Assembly: GCA_964591085.1 (NCBI GenBank) | Contig: CAZPXH010000006.1 | Span: 62,001 to 126,000 of the forward strand | DNA: 64,000 nt | Reading direction: 5' to 3' | From: CAZPXH01 sp964591085 | Lineage (GTDB): Bacteria; Spirochaetota; Spirochaetia; DSM-27196; CAZPXH01 | Shown here: positions 1 to 8,444 of the stretch, one piece after another | Layout of the letters: every line of letters starts with the position of its first letter | Numbering within the stretch: position 1 is the first letter of the stretch | Notes under the pieces: generated by a model | Told to the model about the DNA's origin: nothing | Seen by the model: the letters and a program-made list of their open reading frames with translations, nothing else | The model's database searches: none | Translations under genes and position numbers: made by a program

Positions 1-120
1 CCGGACCACGGGTCACCCTATTGGGGGATGACAGGCAGCCTCGCGGCTGCCGAGCGCCTGTCCCGGTCGGCAGAAGTCCCCGGCCGGCAGAGCCTTCTGT
101 CGTACGGGATAAGCAAAGAA

Positions 121-148
121 TGGCCTGGCGGACGAATCCACCAGGCCA
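121..148 (-). terminator. Putative terminator of the solute-binding protein gene
   Basis: A perfect 8-bp stem (TGGCCTGG at 121-128, CCAGGCCA at 141-148) with a 12-nt loop lies 25 nt beyond the stop codon of the leftward gene. Read leftward it is followed by TTCTTTGC, a modest U-tract. Position and orientation fit a factor-independent terminator. The rest of 1-172 shows no convincing gene. Confidence 0.5.
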
Positions 149-172
149 CTGAAGTCAACGACTTGAAATGTC

Positions 173-2065
173 TCAGTCGTCGATGAAGAAGAACTCAATC
201 GCGCCCTTGAACCCATAGGCATCAAAGGGATGAACGATGATGTTCCCGATGTTGGCCTTATAGGCGGAAATGCTGGCCGGGTTGAAGGTGTAAACCCACG
301 GCACCTCGCGGATCCAGATTTCCTGCATCTCATCATAGTACGGCACTGCCGCTTCCTCGGTGGGGCTGGTGACCGCAAGGTCATACAGCTCATCCACGCG
401 GGCCTCCCATGCACGGCGGGGGCTTTCCTGGAGCGGCTCAATCATGTGCAGGTTACCGTCGGACGGATACACGTTGGATCCAAAGACAGGACCAATGTTT
501 CCGGTAAGACCGATGAGGATCAGCTCCCAGTCATAGCTGGAGACCAGCTGGTTGACCAGAACGTTGAAGTCAATCGGGTTTGGAATGATCTCAAGACCAA
601 CGTTTGCGGCTTCCTGGGCAAAGAGCTCAACAATCCGCTCTCGAACACGGTTACCCGCGTTGGTGGAGAGGGTCAGAGAGATCTTGTTACCATCCGGATC
701 CTCGCGGAATCCGTCTCCGTCACGGTCAATGTAGTCGATGCTGTCAAGCAGATTGGCGGCACGATCGGGGTCGTATGGGTACGCAATGTCCTCGGCGGTC
801 TCCAGAAAGAAGGGGCTCTGAACCGGGATGAAGCTGTACTGGGGGAATCCGTAGCCAAAGGCAATGTTGTTGATGATTGTCTGGCGATCAACGAGGTGTG
901 CCATGGCAACGCGGAAGGTGTCGTTGCTGTTCCAGGTCAGTGCAGGGGGCTCAAGTCCGGTATCATCTTCACCCTCAATGGGGTTCTGGTTGAACGTGAT
1001 GAACTGCGTTCCACCGGCCGGACCAACGTTCCACAGGGTCAGACCAACTCCGTCGGCCTGCTCCAGAACAGTGCTCACGTCCTCACCGCGGATACCAAGG
1101 CCATCAATCTGACCGGCAAGCAGGTTCTGCAACTGGGTGTCCTGGTCCGGAATAATCCGGTAGACGATTTCGTCCAGATAGGGCAGCTGCGTGCCAGAGG
1201 CATCGGTGCGGTAGTAGTTGGGGTTGCGGGCCATTCGCACAAGCTCACCGGGTACGTACTCGGCGATGGTGAAGGGACCTGCGCCAACGATGGTGGTTAC
1301 GTCTGCATCAACACCGAATGCACTGTTGGCAGCGGCGTAGTTGACGCTGGGATCCTTGATCTCAACGACGTTGCCTTCCTCATCGTACTCGTACTCATAG
1401 TCCAACCCGACAGAAGGAGTCCATCCAATGATGGACGCCCACACGTGCAACGGCTCGGGGGTAATCCCGGTCAAACCCAGCACGTCAATGTAGGTGGTAG
1501 GCAGCGTAGCGCGGTAGGTCAGCTCGTCCACAACTTCAAAGACCACGGGCTCATCGCGGCCGGTGTCCGGGTTCTCCAGGAAGAGCGAATTTCGGACGCT
1601 CTGATCCACGTCCTCACGGAGGTACAGGTGGTTCATGGTGAACACCAGGTCCTCAGCGGTGACGGGCTCACCATCGCTCCACAGCAGACCTTGGCGCAGG
1701 GTACCTGTGACGGTCCGGCCGTCCGCGCTGATCTCCCAGGTAGCGAGGCGTGGCTCGTATTCCAGGTCCAGCTGGCTCCGTGCCCAAGTGCTTTCCTGGG
1801 TCAGGTCCGTGATGTCCGTGGTGGACGTCTCGGCTGCAATGACGGAGTTTAGAGAGTTGGGGTCACTCAGGCTGGCAAGCACCAGGGTGCCGCCGCGCTG
1901 ACCGATTTCCCATGCCGAGTAGTCAATGTTTTCGATTCCATCGAAACTGATGCCGGCAAGTTCGTCCTCAACATCAACTACTTCTTCGCCACCACCGCCA
2001 GCAAAGGCGGTTCCGACACTCAGAAGCAGGATGAGAAGGATAGGGATGAGATGAAGCTTTTTCAT
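173..2065 (-). CDS. ABC transporter family 5 solute-binding protein
   Basis: Predicted 630-aa periplasmic or lipid-face binding protein of the SBP_bac_5 (peptide/nickel/oligosaccharide) family, which delivers ligand to a Dpp/Opp-type permease. A Sec signal peptide occupies residues 1 to about 22 (MKK, a Leu/Ile core, then AFA before a Gly-rich stretch). The body has the family pattern of an early SDP region, a WSDGEP segment near residue 130, and a late Asp-rich loop (DRDGDG, about residue 445) common in this family. The ATG is supported by AAGGAGG 8 nt upstream. No permease or ATPase gene lies beside it here, and a terminator follows, so the partners are either left of the window or unlinked. 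The ligand cannot be assigned. Confidence 0.9.
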   Translation of the reverse strand: MKKLHLIPILLILLLSVGTAFAGGGGEEVVDVEDELAGISFDGIENIDYSAWEIGQRGGTLVLASLSDPNSLNSVIAAETSTTDITDLTQESTWARSQLDLEYEPRLATWEISADGRTVTGTLRQGLLWSDGEPVTAEDLVFTMNHLYLREDVDQSVRNSLFLENPDTGRDEPVVFEVVDELTYRATLPTTYIDVLGLTGITPEPLHVWASIIGWTPSVGLDYEYEYDEEGNVVEIKDPSVNYAAANSAFGVDADVTTIVGAGPFTIAEYVPGELVRMARNPNYYRTDASGTQLPYLDEIVYRIIPDQDTQLQNLLAGQIDGLGIRGEDVSTVLEQADGVGLTLWNVGPAGGTQFITFNQNPIEGEDDTGLEPPALTWNSNDTFRVAMAHLVDRQTIINNIAFGYGFPQYSFIPVQSPFFLETAEDIAYPYDPDRAANLLDSIDYIDRDGDGFREDPDGNKISLTLSTNAGNRVRERIVELFAQEAANVGLEIIPNPIDFNVLVNQLVSSYDWELILIGLTGNIGPVFGSNVYPSDGNLHMIEPLQESPRRAWEARVDELYDLAVTSPTEEAAVPYYDEMQEIWIREVPWVYTFNPASISAYKANIGNIIVHPFDAYGFKGAIEFFFIDD

Positions 2066-2132
2066 CTACATGGCCTCCTTACAGAGTAGTTCGAAGAACA
2101 CTACCGAACTCCGAATGATTATGCAACAAAGA

Positions 2133-2162
2133 AGCGCCCGGGATTGATACATCGCGGGCGCT
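2133..2162 (-). terminator. Terminator downstream of the hydrogenase operon
   Basis: An 8-bp stem (AGCGCCCG 2133-2140, CGGGCGCT 2155-2162) with a 14-nt loop. Read leftward it is followed by TCTTTGTT, and rightward by TTTTCATT, so it could work both ways. It sits 108 nt beyond the hydA stop and upstream of the solute-binding protein gene, and so separates the two leftward units. The 2163-2270 stretch holds no recognisable gene. Confidence 0.6.
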
Positions 2163-2270
2163 TTTTCATTAAAGATGCTACCAATTCGTAGGGATTGCTC
2201 TCTTGTGACACCGAAACGTTGGGAATCGTCCCGGTGCGGCAGGGCACCCCTGAGGCCTCAGGCCCGGGAC

Positions 2271-4016
2271 CTACTTCACGTAGCTCGGGCGCGGCGTGTA
2301 GTGGGTATGCAGATACTCGTGGCTCTTGGCCGAGAGCGGCTTCTCCAGGAACTGCTCGTAGAGCTCCTTGATCATCGGGTTCTCGTGCGAGAGCCGGAGT
2401 TCCCGATCCTTATCATCTGTATAGAGCCCGTTGATCCGCTGCTGCCGCACTTCGTCCGTTGCACCATAGGGCTGGCCGCCGCCACCAATGCAACCGCCCC
2501 GGCATGCCATCACTTCAATGAAGTGATAGGGCATCTCCTCTCCGGCAGCCGCGGCACGCTTGACCTCATCCAGCACGGAGCGAACGTTGGCCATCTGGTG
2601 GGCCACCGCAACGCGGACCTCGGTCCCCTTGATGTCAATGGCGGCGGACTTCACGCCCTCCAGCCCGCGCACTGCCTCAAAGTCAACAGACGCAAGGTTC
2701 TCGCCGGTGACAAAGTTGTAGGCGGTGCGGAGCGCGGCCTCCATCACTCCACCGGTTGCGCCAAAGATGGTTCCGGCACCGGAGTAGATTCCCAGCCAGG
2801 GGTCTGCCTCCTCGTCCGGGAGGCTGAGGAAATCAATACCCGCGCTCTTGATCATTCGCGCAAGCTCCCTGGTGGTGACAACCACATCGATGTCCTGCAC
2901 ACCGCTGGATCTCATCTCGCTTGAGCGGGTGATCTCATACTTCTTGCTGGTACAGGGCATGACCGAGGCGTGGAAGATGTCCTCCGCCTTCAGTCCGCGC
3001 TTCTGGGCAAAGTAGGTGCGGATCATCGCACCCATCATCATTTGCGGGCTCTTTGCGGTGGAGAAGTACGGAATCAGCTCCGAGTAGAACTTCTCCATGT
3101 AGTCCACCCAGCTCGGGCAGCAGGTGGTGATCAGCGGCATGGCGCCTTCACCGGTGGTGAAGCGATGCACAAACTCGCTGGCCTCTTCCATGATGGTGAG
3201 GTCCGCGGAGAAGTTTGTGTCAAACACCACGTCAAAGCCAAGGCGCCGCAGCGCTGCGTAGATCTTGCCGGTGGTCAGTGTCCCGGGGGCAAGTCCAAAA
3301 GCCTCGCCGAGGGCCACCCGCACTGCGGGCGCAACCTGGACAACCTTCACCTTGTTGGGGTCCCGGAGGCCGTTCCAGACCTTGCCGGTCTCGTCTTTCT
3401 CGTAGATGGCACCAACGGGGCAGTGCGCGGAGCACTGGCCGCACTTGATGCAGGGGCTGTCATTCAGTGCGATGTCACCGGCAACCGCCATCCGCACTTC
3501 GTCTCCGCGTCCAATGAACTCAAGGGCCCAGACGTCCTGCATCTGCTGGCACACGTTCACACAGCGCCCGCACTTCACGCACTTCTCCGGCTCAAGCACG
3601 ATTGATGGCGTGGAATCGTCAATGGGAATTTCCGGAACGTTCATTTCAAACGGGATCTCCCGGATTCCGAATTCGGCGGCCAGCCGCTGGAGCTCGCAGG
3701 TCCCGTTGCGCAGGCAGTGCAGGCAGCTGTTTGGGTGCGTGGAGAGGATCATCTCTATGATGGTCTTGCGGATCTGCACGATCTCCGGATCGTGGGTACG
3801 GATGGACATGCCCTCAATGATTTCCGTCGCGCAGGCCCGCATCATCTTGGGTGAACCGTCCAGCTTCACCACGCAGATCCCGCAGGCGGCCCAGGGCGGC
3901 AGATCCGGGTGGTAGCAAAGCGCAGGGATCTTGACTCCCGCCTGTCTTGCGGCTTTCAGGATTGAGGTGCCTTCCGTTACTTGAAGGTCAATCCCGTTTA
4001 TTGTGCAGTTGATCAT
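2271..4016 (-). CDS. hydA: [FeFe]-hydrogenase catalytic subunit of an NAD-linked bifurcating complex
   Basis: 581 aa. Catalytic subunit that reversibly reduces protons at the H-cluster, in a trimeric or tetrameric complex with the flavin subunit next to it. Domains in order: an N-terminal [2Fe-2S] ferredoxin (Cys34, 45, 48, 62); the His-Cys3 cluster site (His94, Cys98, 101, 107); two [4Fe-4S] sites (Cys146/149/152/156 and Cys189/192/195/199); then the H-cluster domain with L1 TTCCPSW (297-303), L2 MPCTSKKYE (353-361), L3 ACRGGCIGGGGQP near residue 500, and a C-terminal small-subunit-like tail. L1 differs slightly from the usual TSCCP form, but the cysteine ligands are intact. It is the last gene of the leftward operon, 12 nt after hndC. 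The hydE/F/G maturases are not in this window. Confidence 0.95.
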   Translation of the reverse strand: MINCTINGIDLQVTEGTSILKAARQAGVKIPALCYHPDLPPWAACGICVVKLDGSPKMMRACATEIIEGMSIRTHDPEIVQIRKTIIEMILSTHPNSCLHCLRNGTCELQRLAAEFGIREIPFEMNVPEIPIDDSTPSIVLEPEKCVKCGRCVNVCQQMQDVWALEFIGRGDEVRMAVAGDIALNDSPCIKCGQCSAHCPVGAIYEKDETGKVWNGLRDPNKVKVVQVAPAVRVALGEAFGLAPGTLTTGKIYAALRRLGFDVVFDTNFSADLTIMEEASEFVHRFTTGEGAMPLITTCCPSWVDYMEKFYSELIPYFSTAKSPQMMMGAMIRTYFAQKRGLKAEDIFHASVMPCTSKKYEITRSSEMRSSGVQDIDVVVTTRELARMIKSAGIDFLSLPDEEADPWLGIYSGAGTIFGATGGVMEAALRTAYNFVTGENLASVDFEAVRGLEGVKSAAIDIKGTEVRVAVAHQMANVRSVLDEVKRAAAAGEEMPYHFIEVMACRGGCIGGGGQPYGATDEVRQQRINGLYTDDKDRELRLSHENPMIKELYEQFLEKPLSAKSHEYLHTHYTPRPSYVK

Positions 4017-4028
4017 TCCCGTATCTCC

Positions 4029-5816
4029 CTAGCGCCGCTCAATGGCGCTGAACTTGCAGCTTTCGTAGCAGATCCCGCACTTGATGCAGGCTTCCTGGTC
4101 AATGACGTGCAGGCCACGTTTCTCTCCGCTGATGCAGCTCACCGGGCACTTGCGGGCGCAAACGGTGCAGCCGGTGCAGGCGTCTTCCAGAATCCAGTAG
4201 CTCACCAGGTCCTTGCACACTCCGGCCGGGCACTGGTTTGCCTCAATGTGAGAGAGGTACTCGTCCCGGAAGTGCGTGAGAGTGGAAAGCACCGGGTTTG
4301 GCGAGGTCTGGCCGAGACCGCAGAGGCTTCCGCGCTGCATGGCTAACCCAATCGCCTGAATCCTGTCGATGTCTTCCATGGTGGCCTTGCCGGAGGAAAT
4401 CTTGCAGAGGAGGTTGTACAGTTTGCGCCCTCCAACACGGCACGGGGCGCACTTGCCGCAGCTCTCCTCAACGGTGAAACCAAGGTAGAAGCGGGCGACG
4501 TCTACAATGCAGTCGTCCTCGTCCATGACGATCATGCCGCCCGAGCCCATGATGCTCCCCAGTTCCTTCAGGTGCTCAAAGTCGATTGGAGTATCTAAGT
4601 ATTCGGCGGTGATCACACCACCGCTCGGACCGCCAGTCTGCACGGCCTTGAACTTCTTGCCGCCGGGAACGCCGCCACCAATGTTGTACACGATGTCCCT
4701 GAGGGGAGTTCCCATTGGCACTTCAACCAGACCGGAGTTTGCGATCTTGCCGGTGAGGGCGAAAACCTTGGTGCCCTTGCTGGTCTCTGTTCCGATCTTC
4801 CCGAACCAGTCACCGCCGCGGGTGATGATCACCGGGATGTTTGCCCAGGTCTCCACGTTGTTGATAACGGTCGGCTTGCCCCACAGCCCCTTCACCGCCG
4901 GGAAGGGCGGGCGAGGACGGGGCATGCCCCGCTCGCCTTCTATACTTGCCAGAAGTGCGGTTTCCTCACCGCAGACAAATGCTCCGGCGCCGAGCCGAAT
5001 CTCAATCTCAAAACTGAAGTCGCTACCAAGGATGTTCTTACCCAACAGGCCGTATTCAGTCGCCTGCTCTATGGCAATGCGCAGGCGCTCAATGGCCAGC
5101 GGATACTCGGCACGGATGTAGATGAAGCCGCGCTCCGCTCCCACGGTCCGGCCGGCAATGGACATGGACTCCAGAACCGAGTGCGGATCACCTTCCAGGA
5201 CACTCCGGTCCATGTAGGCTCCGGGATCGCCCTCGTCCGCGTTGCAGACGACGTATTTCACATCACCTTCTACGACGCGGGTGAAGTCCCATTTCCGCCA
5301 CGTTGGGAAGCCTGCGCCGCCCCGCCCGCGCAGCCCGCTCTTTTTGAGCTCGTCAATGACATCTTCCGGGCTCATTTCAAAGAGGACTCTCTCCAACGCC
5401 GCATACCCGTCCCGCGCGATGTACTCGTCTATGCTCTCAGGGTTGATTGCACCGCAGTTGCGGAGCACGATCCGGAACTGCTTCTGATAGAAGCTGAAGT
5501 CATCAACACCAACGTTTTCCTGGCTGTCCGCTTCACGATACTGGAGCCGGTCTACCCTTCGCCCCTTGAGGAACTGTTCGGACACGATCTCGGCGGCGTC
5601 TTCCGGTTTGACCTCAACGTAGAAGCTCTCGTCCGGAAGCACCTTTACAATGGGGCCCTTCTCGCAGAACCCGAAACAGCCGGTCTTCACCACCTGCACG
5701 GTGTTTTGAAGCCCGTGCTTCTCCGTCTCTGTCAACAGATTCCGGTAGATGGAATCGGATTTGCTGCTTTCACACGCGGTTCCGGCACAGACCAGGCAGT
5801 ACTGCTGAAACGCCAT
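4029..5816 (-). CDS. hndC: NADH-binding flavin subunit of the bifurcating hydrogenase (NuoF/HndC-like)
   Basis: 595 aa. Binds FMN and NAD(H) and couples NADH and ferredoxin to the hydrogenase subunit. It begins with a thioredoxin-like [2Fe-2S] domain (CLVCAGTAC near residue 8, then TGCFGFC near 45). The Nuo51 FMN/NAD core follows (GRGGAGFPTWRKW near 165, GEETALL near 285), then an SLBB region, the [4Fe-4S] motif ESCGKCAPCRVG near 460, and a C-terminal 2x[4Fe-4S] ferredoxin (CTGCTVCARKC and CIKCGICYESC). This order matches HydB/HndC of electron-bifurcating hydrogenases. The start ATG lies 3 nt after the hndB-like stop, indicating translational coupling. Confidence 0.95.
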   Translation of the reverse strand: MAFQQYCLVCAGTACESSKSDSIYRNLLTETEKHGLQNTVQVVKTGCFGFCEKGPIVKVLPDESFYVEVKPEDAAEIVSEQFLKGRRVDRLQYREADSQENVGVDDFSFYQKQFRIVLRNCGAINPESIDEYIARDGYAALERVLFEMSPEDVIDELKKSGLRGRGGAGFPTWRKWDFTRVVEGDVKYVVCNADEGDPGAYMDRSVLEGDPHSVLESMSIAGRTVGAERGFIYIRAEYPLAIERLRIAIEQATEYGLLGKNILGSDFSFEIEIRLGAGAFVCGEETALLASIEGERGMPRPRPPFPAVKGLWGKPTVINNVETWANIPVIITRGGDWFGKIGTETSKGTKVFALTGKIANSGLVEVPMGTPLRDIVYNIGGGVPGGKKFKAVQTGGPSGGVITAEYLDTPIDFEHLKELGSIMGSGGMIVMDEDDCIVDVARFYLGFTVEESCGKCAPCRVGGRKLYNLLCKISSGKATMEDIDRIQAIGLAMQRGSLCGLGQTSPNPVLSTLTHFRDEYLSHIEANQCPAGVCKDLVSYWILEDACTGCTVCARKCPVSCISGEKRGLHVIDQEACIKCGICYESCKFSAIERR

Positions 5817-5819
5817 ACC

Positions 5820-6233
5820 TTACTCCTTTGCCCCGGCCTGACCGGGTTCCACGATGTCTATTGCCGGGCGGTCAAAGACGTGCTCGTTGACCAGCCGCCT
5901 TTGAATGATGTGTTCCTCAATTATGCGGACCGCCACCTTGGAATCCACACGCCCGTAGATGGTACGGGGCATCCCTTCCATCTTCACCTCCACCGTCGGC
6001 TCGGCGTGATCCAGCCCGAAGCCACCGGACTGCCGGAGGGCAACGTGTGTCATGCCGCGCTGCTCGAGCTCGGACAGAAACGCCGCGAGGGTCTGCTTTG
6101 CCCCAGCAGCAATCCCGCTGGTCCCCATGCCAACAACAATCTGAACCGTCTTGTTGTCCGTATCCCGCATCTCCAGCGCCTGACGGCGCTCGTCTCGTAG
6201 CTTCCGCAAATCATCAAGGGTGAGTTTGGCCAC
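5820..6233 (-). CDS. hndB: HndB-like thioredoxin-fold subunit lacking all cysteines
   Basis: 137 aa. By position and sequence this is the small HndB subunit found between the hndA and hndC homologues in NAD(P)-linked [FeFe]-hydrogenase operons, normally a [2Fe-2S] thioredoxin-like protein. The fold signature is visible (VVGMGTSGIAAGAK near residue 33; RQSGGFGLDHAEP near 67), but the protein contains no cysteine at all. The family cysteines at MGTC and in the GCIGLC-type loop are replaced by Ser, Gly and Asp. It therefore cannot hold the cluster and is probably a structural subunit. Its start overlaps the upstream ATPase gene by 20 nt. Confidence 0.85.
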   Translation of the reverse strand: MAKLTLDDLRKLRDERRQALEMRDTDNKTVQIVVGMGTSGIAAGAKQTLAAFLSELEQRGMTHVALRQSGGFGLDHAEPTVEVKMEGMPRTIYGRVDSKVAVRIIEEHIIQRRLVNEHVFDRPAIDIVEPGQAGAKE

Positions 6234-6771
6234 AGCTATCCTCCAGTTGCTCCAGGTACATCTGTGCGTACCGGGTGTTGATCGGGTCAGAAAGGTCTCC
6301 GAGCGCAGCGCTGAGCTCCGCCCGGCTGGTTGTGTAGTTCTGTGTGCCGCAGGTGCGGCGTATTGTGAGGTTCTGCTCCGCAGTCCCGTCCGTCAGCATT
6401 GCGGAGAGAAAGGCTATGGGCAGATCACCGACGGGAGGGAGGTCCGGGTGTGAGGCCGGAAGGCTCACGCTCACTGTGGTGCCCGCTCCGGGCTCACTGT
6501 CCAGGGCAAAGCTTCCGCCGCATGACTCTGCGAGCTGCTGCAGAAACGGCAGACCCAGGCCTACGCGCCGCCCGGGGTGCTTCTCCGGATCGGTGTAGAA
6601 GGGATCCAGCGCACGCTCGCGGGTCTGCAGATCCATGCCCTTTCCGTTGTCAGAGATGCGAACAGCGAGGCTCTCCGCATCCTCCGTCACGTGGACCGAC
6701 ACTTCGCTTGCACCGGACTGCAGCGCGTTCTGGAGAATGTCCAGGAGATAGTCAGCCATGCTTGCGTGCAC
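6214..6771 (-). CDS. GHKL-type ATP-binding protein of the hydrogenase operon
   Basis: 185 aa. A stand-alone histidine-kinase-type ATPase domain: N box near residues 10-16 (DILQNALQSGA), G1 box SDNGKGMD near 40, and a G2-like region GRRVGLGLPFLQQLAE near 67. No His phosphoacceptor or dimerisation domain is present. After residue 110 comes a less familiar tail of about 75 residues. Similar free ATPase genes recur inside [FeFe]-hydrogenase operons of anaerobes, where their job is not established. ATG codons at residue 1 and residue 5 (MADYLL) both fit; the second would match typical N-termini better. It sits between hndA and the hndB-like gene. Confidence 0.8.
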   Translation of the reverse strand: MHASMADYLLDILQNALQSGASEVSVHVTEDAESLAVRISDNGKGMDLQTRERALDPFYTDPEKHPGRRVGLGLPFLQQLAESCGGSFALDSEPGAGTTVSVSLPASHPDLPPVGDLPIAFLSAMLTDGTAEQNLTIRRTCGTQNYTTSRAELSAALGDLSDPINTRYAQMYLEQLEDSCGQTHP

Positions 6772-6786
6772 TCCGGGAGCCGAACG

Positions 6787-7299
6787 TCAGCTCTTGGTGC
6801 TTTCAGTGCTCAGCTTGAGCCACTCCGCCACAATCGCGTCCAGGTCGGCGGGCTTCTTCTTGCCGTAGACCTCGCCATTCACCGTGACAACCGGCGCAAG
6901 CCCGCAGCATCCAACGCAGCGCACCGCTTCCAGGTTGAACAACATGTCCTCGCCGGTCTCGTTCACTTCGATGTCCAGCAGATTGCTGAACTCATCAATG
7001 AGATCCTGCGCGCCCTTCAGGTAACAGGCGGTACCCATGCAGACCTGTATCCGGTTCTTGCCGGGCTGCTTGGTCTTGAAGAAGTGGTAGAAGGTGATGA
7101 CTCCGTAGATCTTTGCCAGTGGAACCTGCAGGTAGCGTGCGAGTGCAAGCGCAATCTCGCGGGAGATATAGCCGTACTCCTCCTGCGTGCGATGCAGGAT
7201 CATGATGAGGTTGCCTTCGCGGTCCCTCCATTCGTCAATGAAGGAGCGAAGGTCCGTGGACAGCTCTACCGTTGCAATCTCCAATGCTCGTTCTGCCAC
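6787..7299 (-). CDS. hndA: [2Fe-2S] NuoE/HndA-like hydrogenase subunit
   Basis: About 170 aa. Thioredoxin-like ferredoxin subunit (NuoE/HndA/HydC) that relays electrons with the flavin subunit. The helical N-terminal part has the family pattern RTQEEYGYIS and YGVITFYHFF, followed by the cluster ligands in CMGTAC (about residue 87) and CVGCCG (about 127). It is the first gene of the leftward hydrogenase operon. The start is uncertain. The frame extends to a TTG at 7329, but that codon has no Shine-Dalgarno and is only 9 nt from a plausible -10 box, so it would have to be leaderless. I prefer the in-frame GTG at 7299, which follows a G-rich stretch. Confidence 0.9.
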   Translation of the reverse strand: MAERALEIATVELSTDLRSFIDEWRDREGNLIMILHRTQEEYGYISREIALALARYLQVPLAKIYGVITFYHFFKTKQPGKNRIQVCMGTACYLKGAQDLIDEFSNLLDIEVNETGEDMLFNLEAVRCVGCCGLAPVVTVNGEVYGKKKPADLDAIVAEWLKLSTESTKS

Positions 7300-7338
7300 T
7301 ATCTGCCCCCGTGTCTCAGGTAATATCAACTACGCAGA

Positions 7339-7367
7339 ACGATATGCCCAAAGTGGATCAGATGCAA
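7339..7367 (-). promoter_or_regulatory. Candidate sigma-70 promoter of the hydrogenase operon
   Basis: Reading leftward: TTGCAT (7367-7362), a 17-bp spacer, then TATCGT (7344-7339). The expected transcript start is around 7332. The hexamers are moderate matches, but spacing and position ahead of hndA are right. A Rex-like site (7371-7388) lies immediately upstream of the -35. Confidence 0.45.
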
Positions 7368-7370
7368 CTG

Positions 7371-7388
7371 TTGTCGCTTGATTAACAG
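7371..7388. promoter_or_regulatory. Rex operator 1 (candidate)
   Basis: TTGTCG-CTTGAT-TAACAG matches the 18-bp Rex operator layout TTGTGA-N6-TCACAA at 8 of 12 informative positions. It overlaps the -35 of the rex promoter and abuts the -35 of the divergent hydrogenase promoter, so one bound dimer could affect both. Confidence 0.5.
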
Positions 7389-7406
7389 CATCGCAGGGTT
7401 TATTAT
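7378..7406 (+). promoter_or_regulatory. Sigma-70 promoter of rex
   Basis: TTGATT (7378-7383), a 17-bp spacer, TATTAT (7401-7406). The -10 matches the consensus at 5 of 6 positions. Both elements overlap Rex-like palindromes, which implies autoregulation. The promoter places the transcript start near 7413 and so excludes rex starts upstream of that. Confidence 0.65.
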
Positions 7407-7420
7407 CATGTTGGTCACAA
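7403..7420. promoter_or_regulatory. Rex operator 2 (candidate)
   Basis: TTATCA-TGTTGG-TCACAA matches TTGTGA-N6-TCACAA at 10 of 12 informative positions, with one perfect half-site. It overlaps the rex -10 box and ends two bases before the rex start codon, the classic position for a repressor that blocks its own gene. Confidence 0.6.
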
Positions 7421-7422
7421 CA

Positions 7423-8100
7423 ATGAATACGGAACACGTACTTGGACGACATATTATGCTTCGCCTTGTGCGGTACCTGCGGGTTCTGCGGAAGCTGAAA
7501 TCGCTCGGACTGGTCCGGGTCTTCAGCAACAACCTCGGGGACGCAATCGGTGTAAGTGCTGCAGTTGTCCGCAAGGACTTCTCCATTGTGGGAATTCCCG
7601 GAAACAAGCGAGGCGGCTATAACGTGGATGAGCTCATGACCTCCCTGACTTCCCTCCTGGGTGAGACCCGGGACCGGATTGCGGTGGTTGTTGGCTGTGG
7701 CAGGGTTGGCAGCGCTCTGCTTGAGTACCGGGACTTTGGCAAGGACGGGATTGAGATAGCTGCCGGCTTTGACGTTGCTCCGGAGCGGATTGGAGAGCAC
7801 GAGGGCACGGCCCCGATCTACCCGGCAGACCAGCTCCGGCGCCGCGTGGCGGAACTCAAAGCGGAGGTTGCCATTCTTACGGTTCCGGAAGAGGCAGCAC
7901 AGCCGATGTTTGAGCAGTGCATCCTGGCTGGAATCCGGGGTGTTCTGAACTTCACCACGGTGGAGCTGAAGTGCGAAACGCTCCCCGGGGTCCGCGCCTG
8001 CCCGGATGACTGTATGGTTTCCAACGTCAACATCGGTCTGGAGATTGAGACCCTCTTCTACCTCATGAACCTGGACAGACTGGGGATGGACGTCGCGTGA
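7423..8100 (+). CDS. rex: Redox-sensing transcriptional repressor Rex
   Basis: 225 aa. Rex binds DNA when NADH/NAD+ is low and is released by NADH. The N-terminal winged helix carries the family stretch AAVVRKDFSIVG followed by GNKRGGYNV. The Rossmann domain begins at VVVGCGRVGSALL (about residue 100). A C-terminal helix for domain swapping follows (EIETLFYLMNLD). I chose ATG 7423 because the promoter starts transcription near 7413; ATG 7456 is a shorter alternative. It is the first gene of a rightward operon with two DRTGG proteins, a CBS-ATPase and a PHP protein, and is divergent from the hydrogenase it very likely controls. Confidence 0.93.
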   Translation: MNTEHVLGRHIMLRLVRYLRVLRKLKSLGLVRVFSNNLGDAIGVSAAVVRKDFSIVGIPGNKRGGYNVDELMTSLTSLLGETRDRIAVVVGCGRVGSALLEYRDFGKDGIEIAAGFDVAPERIGEHEGTAPIYPADQLRRRVAELKAEVAILTVPEEAAQPMFEQCILAGIRGVLNFTTVELKCETLPGVRACPDDCMVSNVNIGLEIETLFYLMNLDRLGMDVA

Positions 8101-8444
8101 CGGTGGAAGAGATTGCCGCCGTCCTGGAAGCGGATCTCCTGGTTCCGCCACCGGCGGGCTCTGAGCCTGACATCACCGAGTTTGTGGCCAGCGACCTGAT
8201 GAGCGAGGTGCTGGTTGTGGACCACGAGCACTTCGCCCTGCTGACCGCTCTTCCTTCCGACCAGGTGATCCGCACCGCGGATGTGGTTGGGGCACCAATG
8301 ATCATCTTTGTAAACGGGAAACAGCCCCCGGAATCCACAACCCGTCTTGCCGCCGATGAAGGCGTAACCGTTCTGCGAACCGCGGCGCCAACATTTGAGG
8401 CCTGCGCCAGATTGGCAGCCGGCATGGATTCCACCGCGCCGTGA
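8097..8444 (+). CDS. DRTGG domain protein 1
   Basis: 115 aa single-domain protein of the DRTGG family, a CBS-associated ligand-binding fold. Hallmarks are the segment DITEFVASDLMSEVLVVD (about residues 24-41) and the hydrophobic strand APMIIFVNGK. Its GTG start overlaps the rex stop in a GTGA, so it is translationally coupled. A second DRTGG gene lies two genes downstream; the pair brackets the CBS-ATPase. The ligand and function are not established. The neighbourhood implies a part in sensing or controlling hydrogen metabolism. Confidence 0.8.
   Translation: MTVEEIAAVLEADLLVPPPAGSEPDITEFVASDLMSEVLVVDHEHFALLTALPSDQVIRTADVVGAPMIIFVNGKQPPESTTRLAADEGVTVLRTAAPTFEACARLAAGMDSTAP

Noticed and set aside
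230..1852. A 540-codon open frame on the plus strand opposite the solute-binding protein
   Set aside because: It mirrors the codon structure of the real gene on the other strand, has no recognisable domain and no start signal. Long antisense frames are expected at this GC content.
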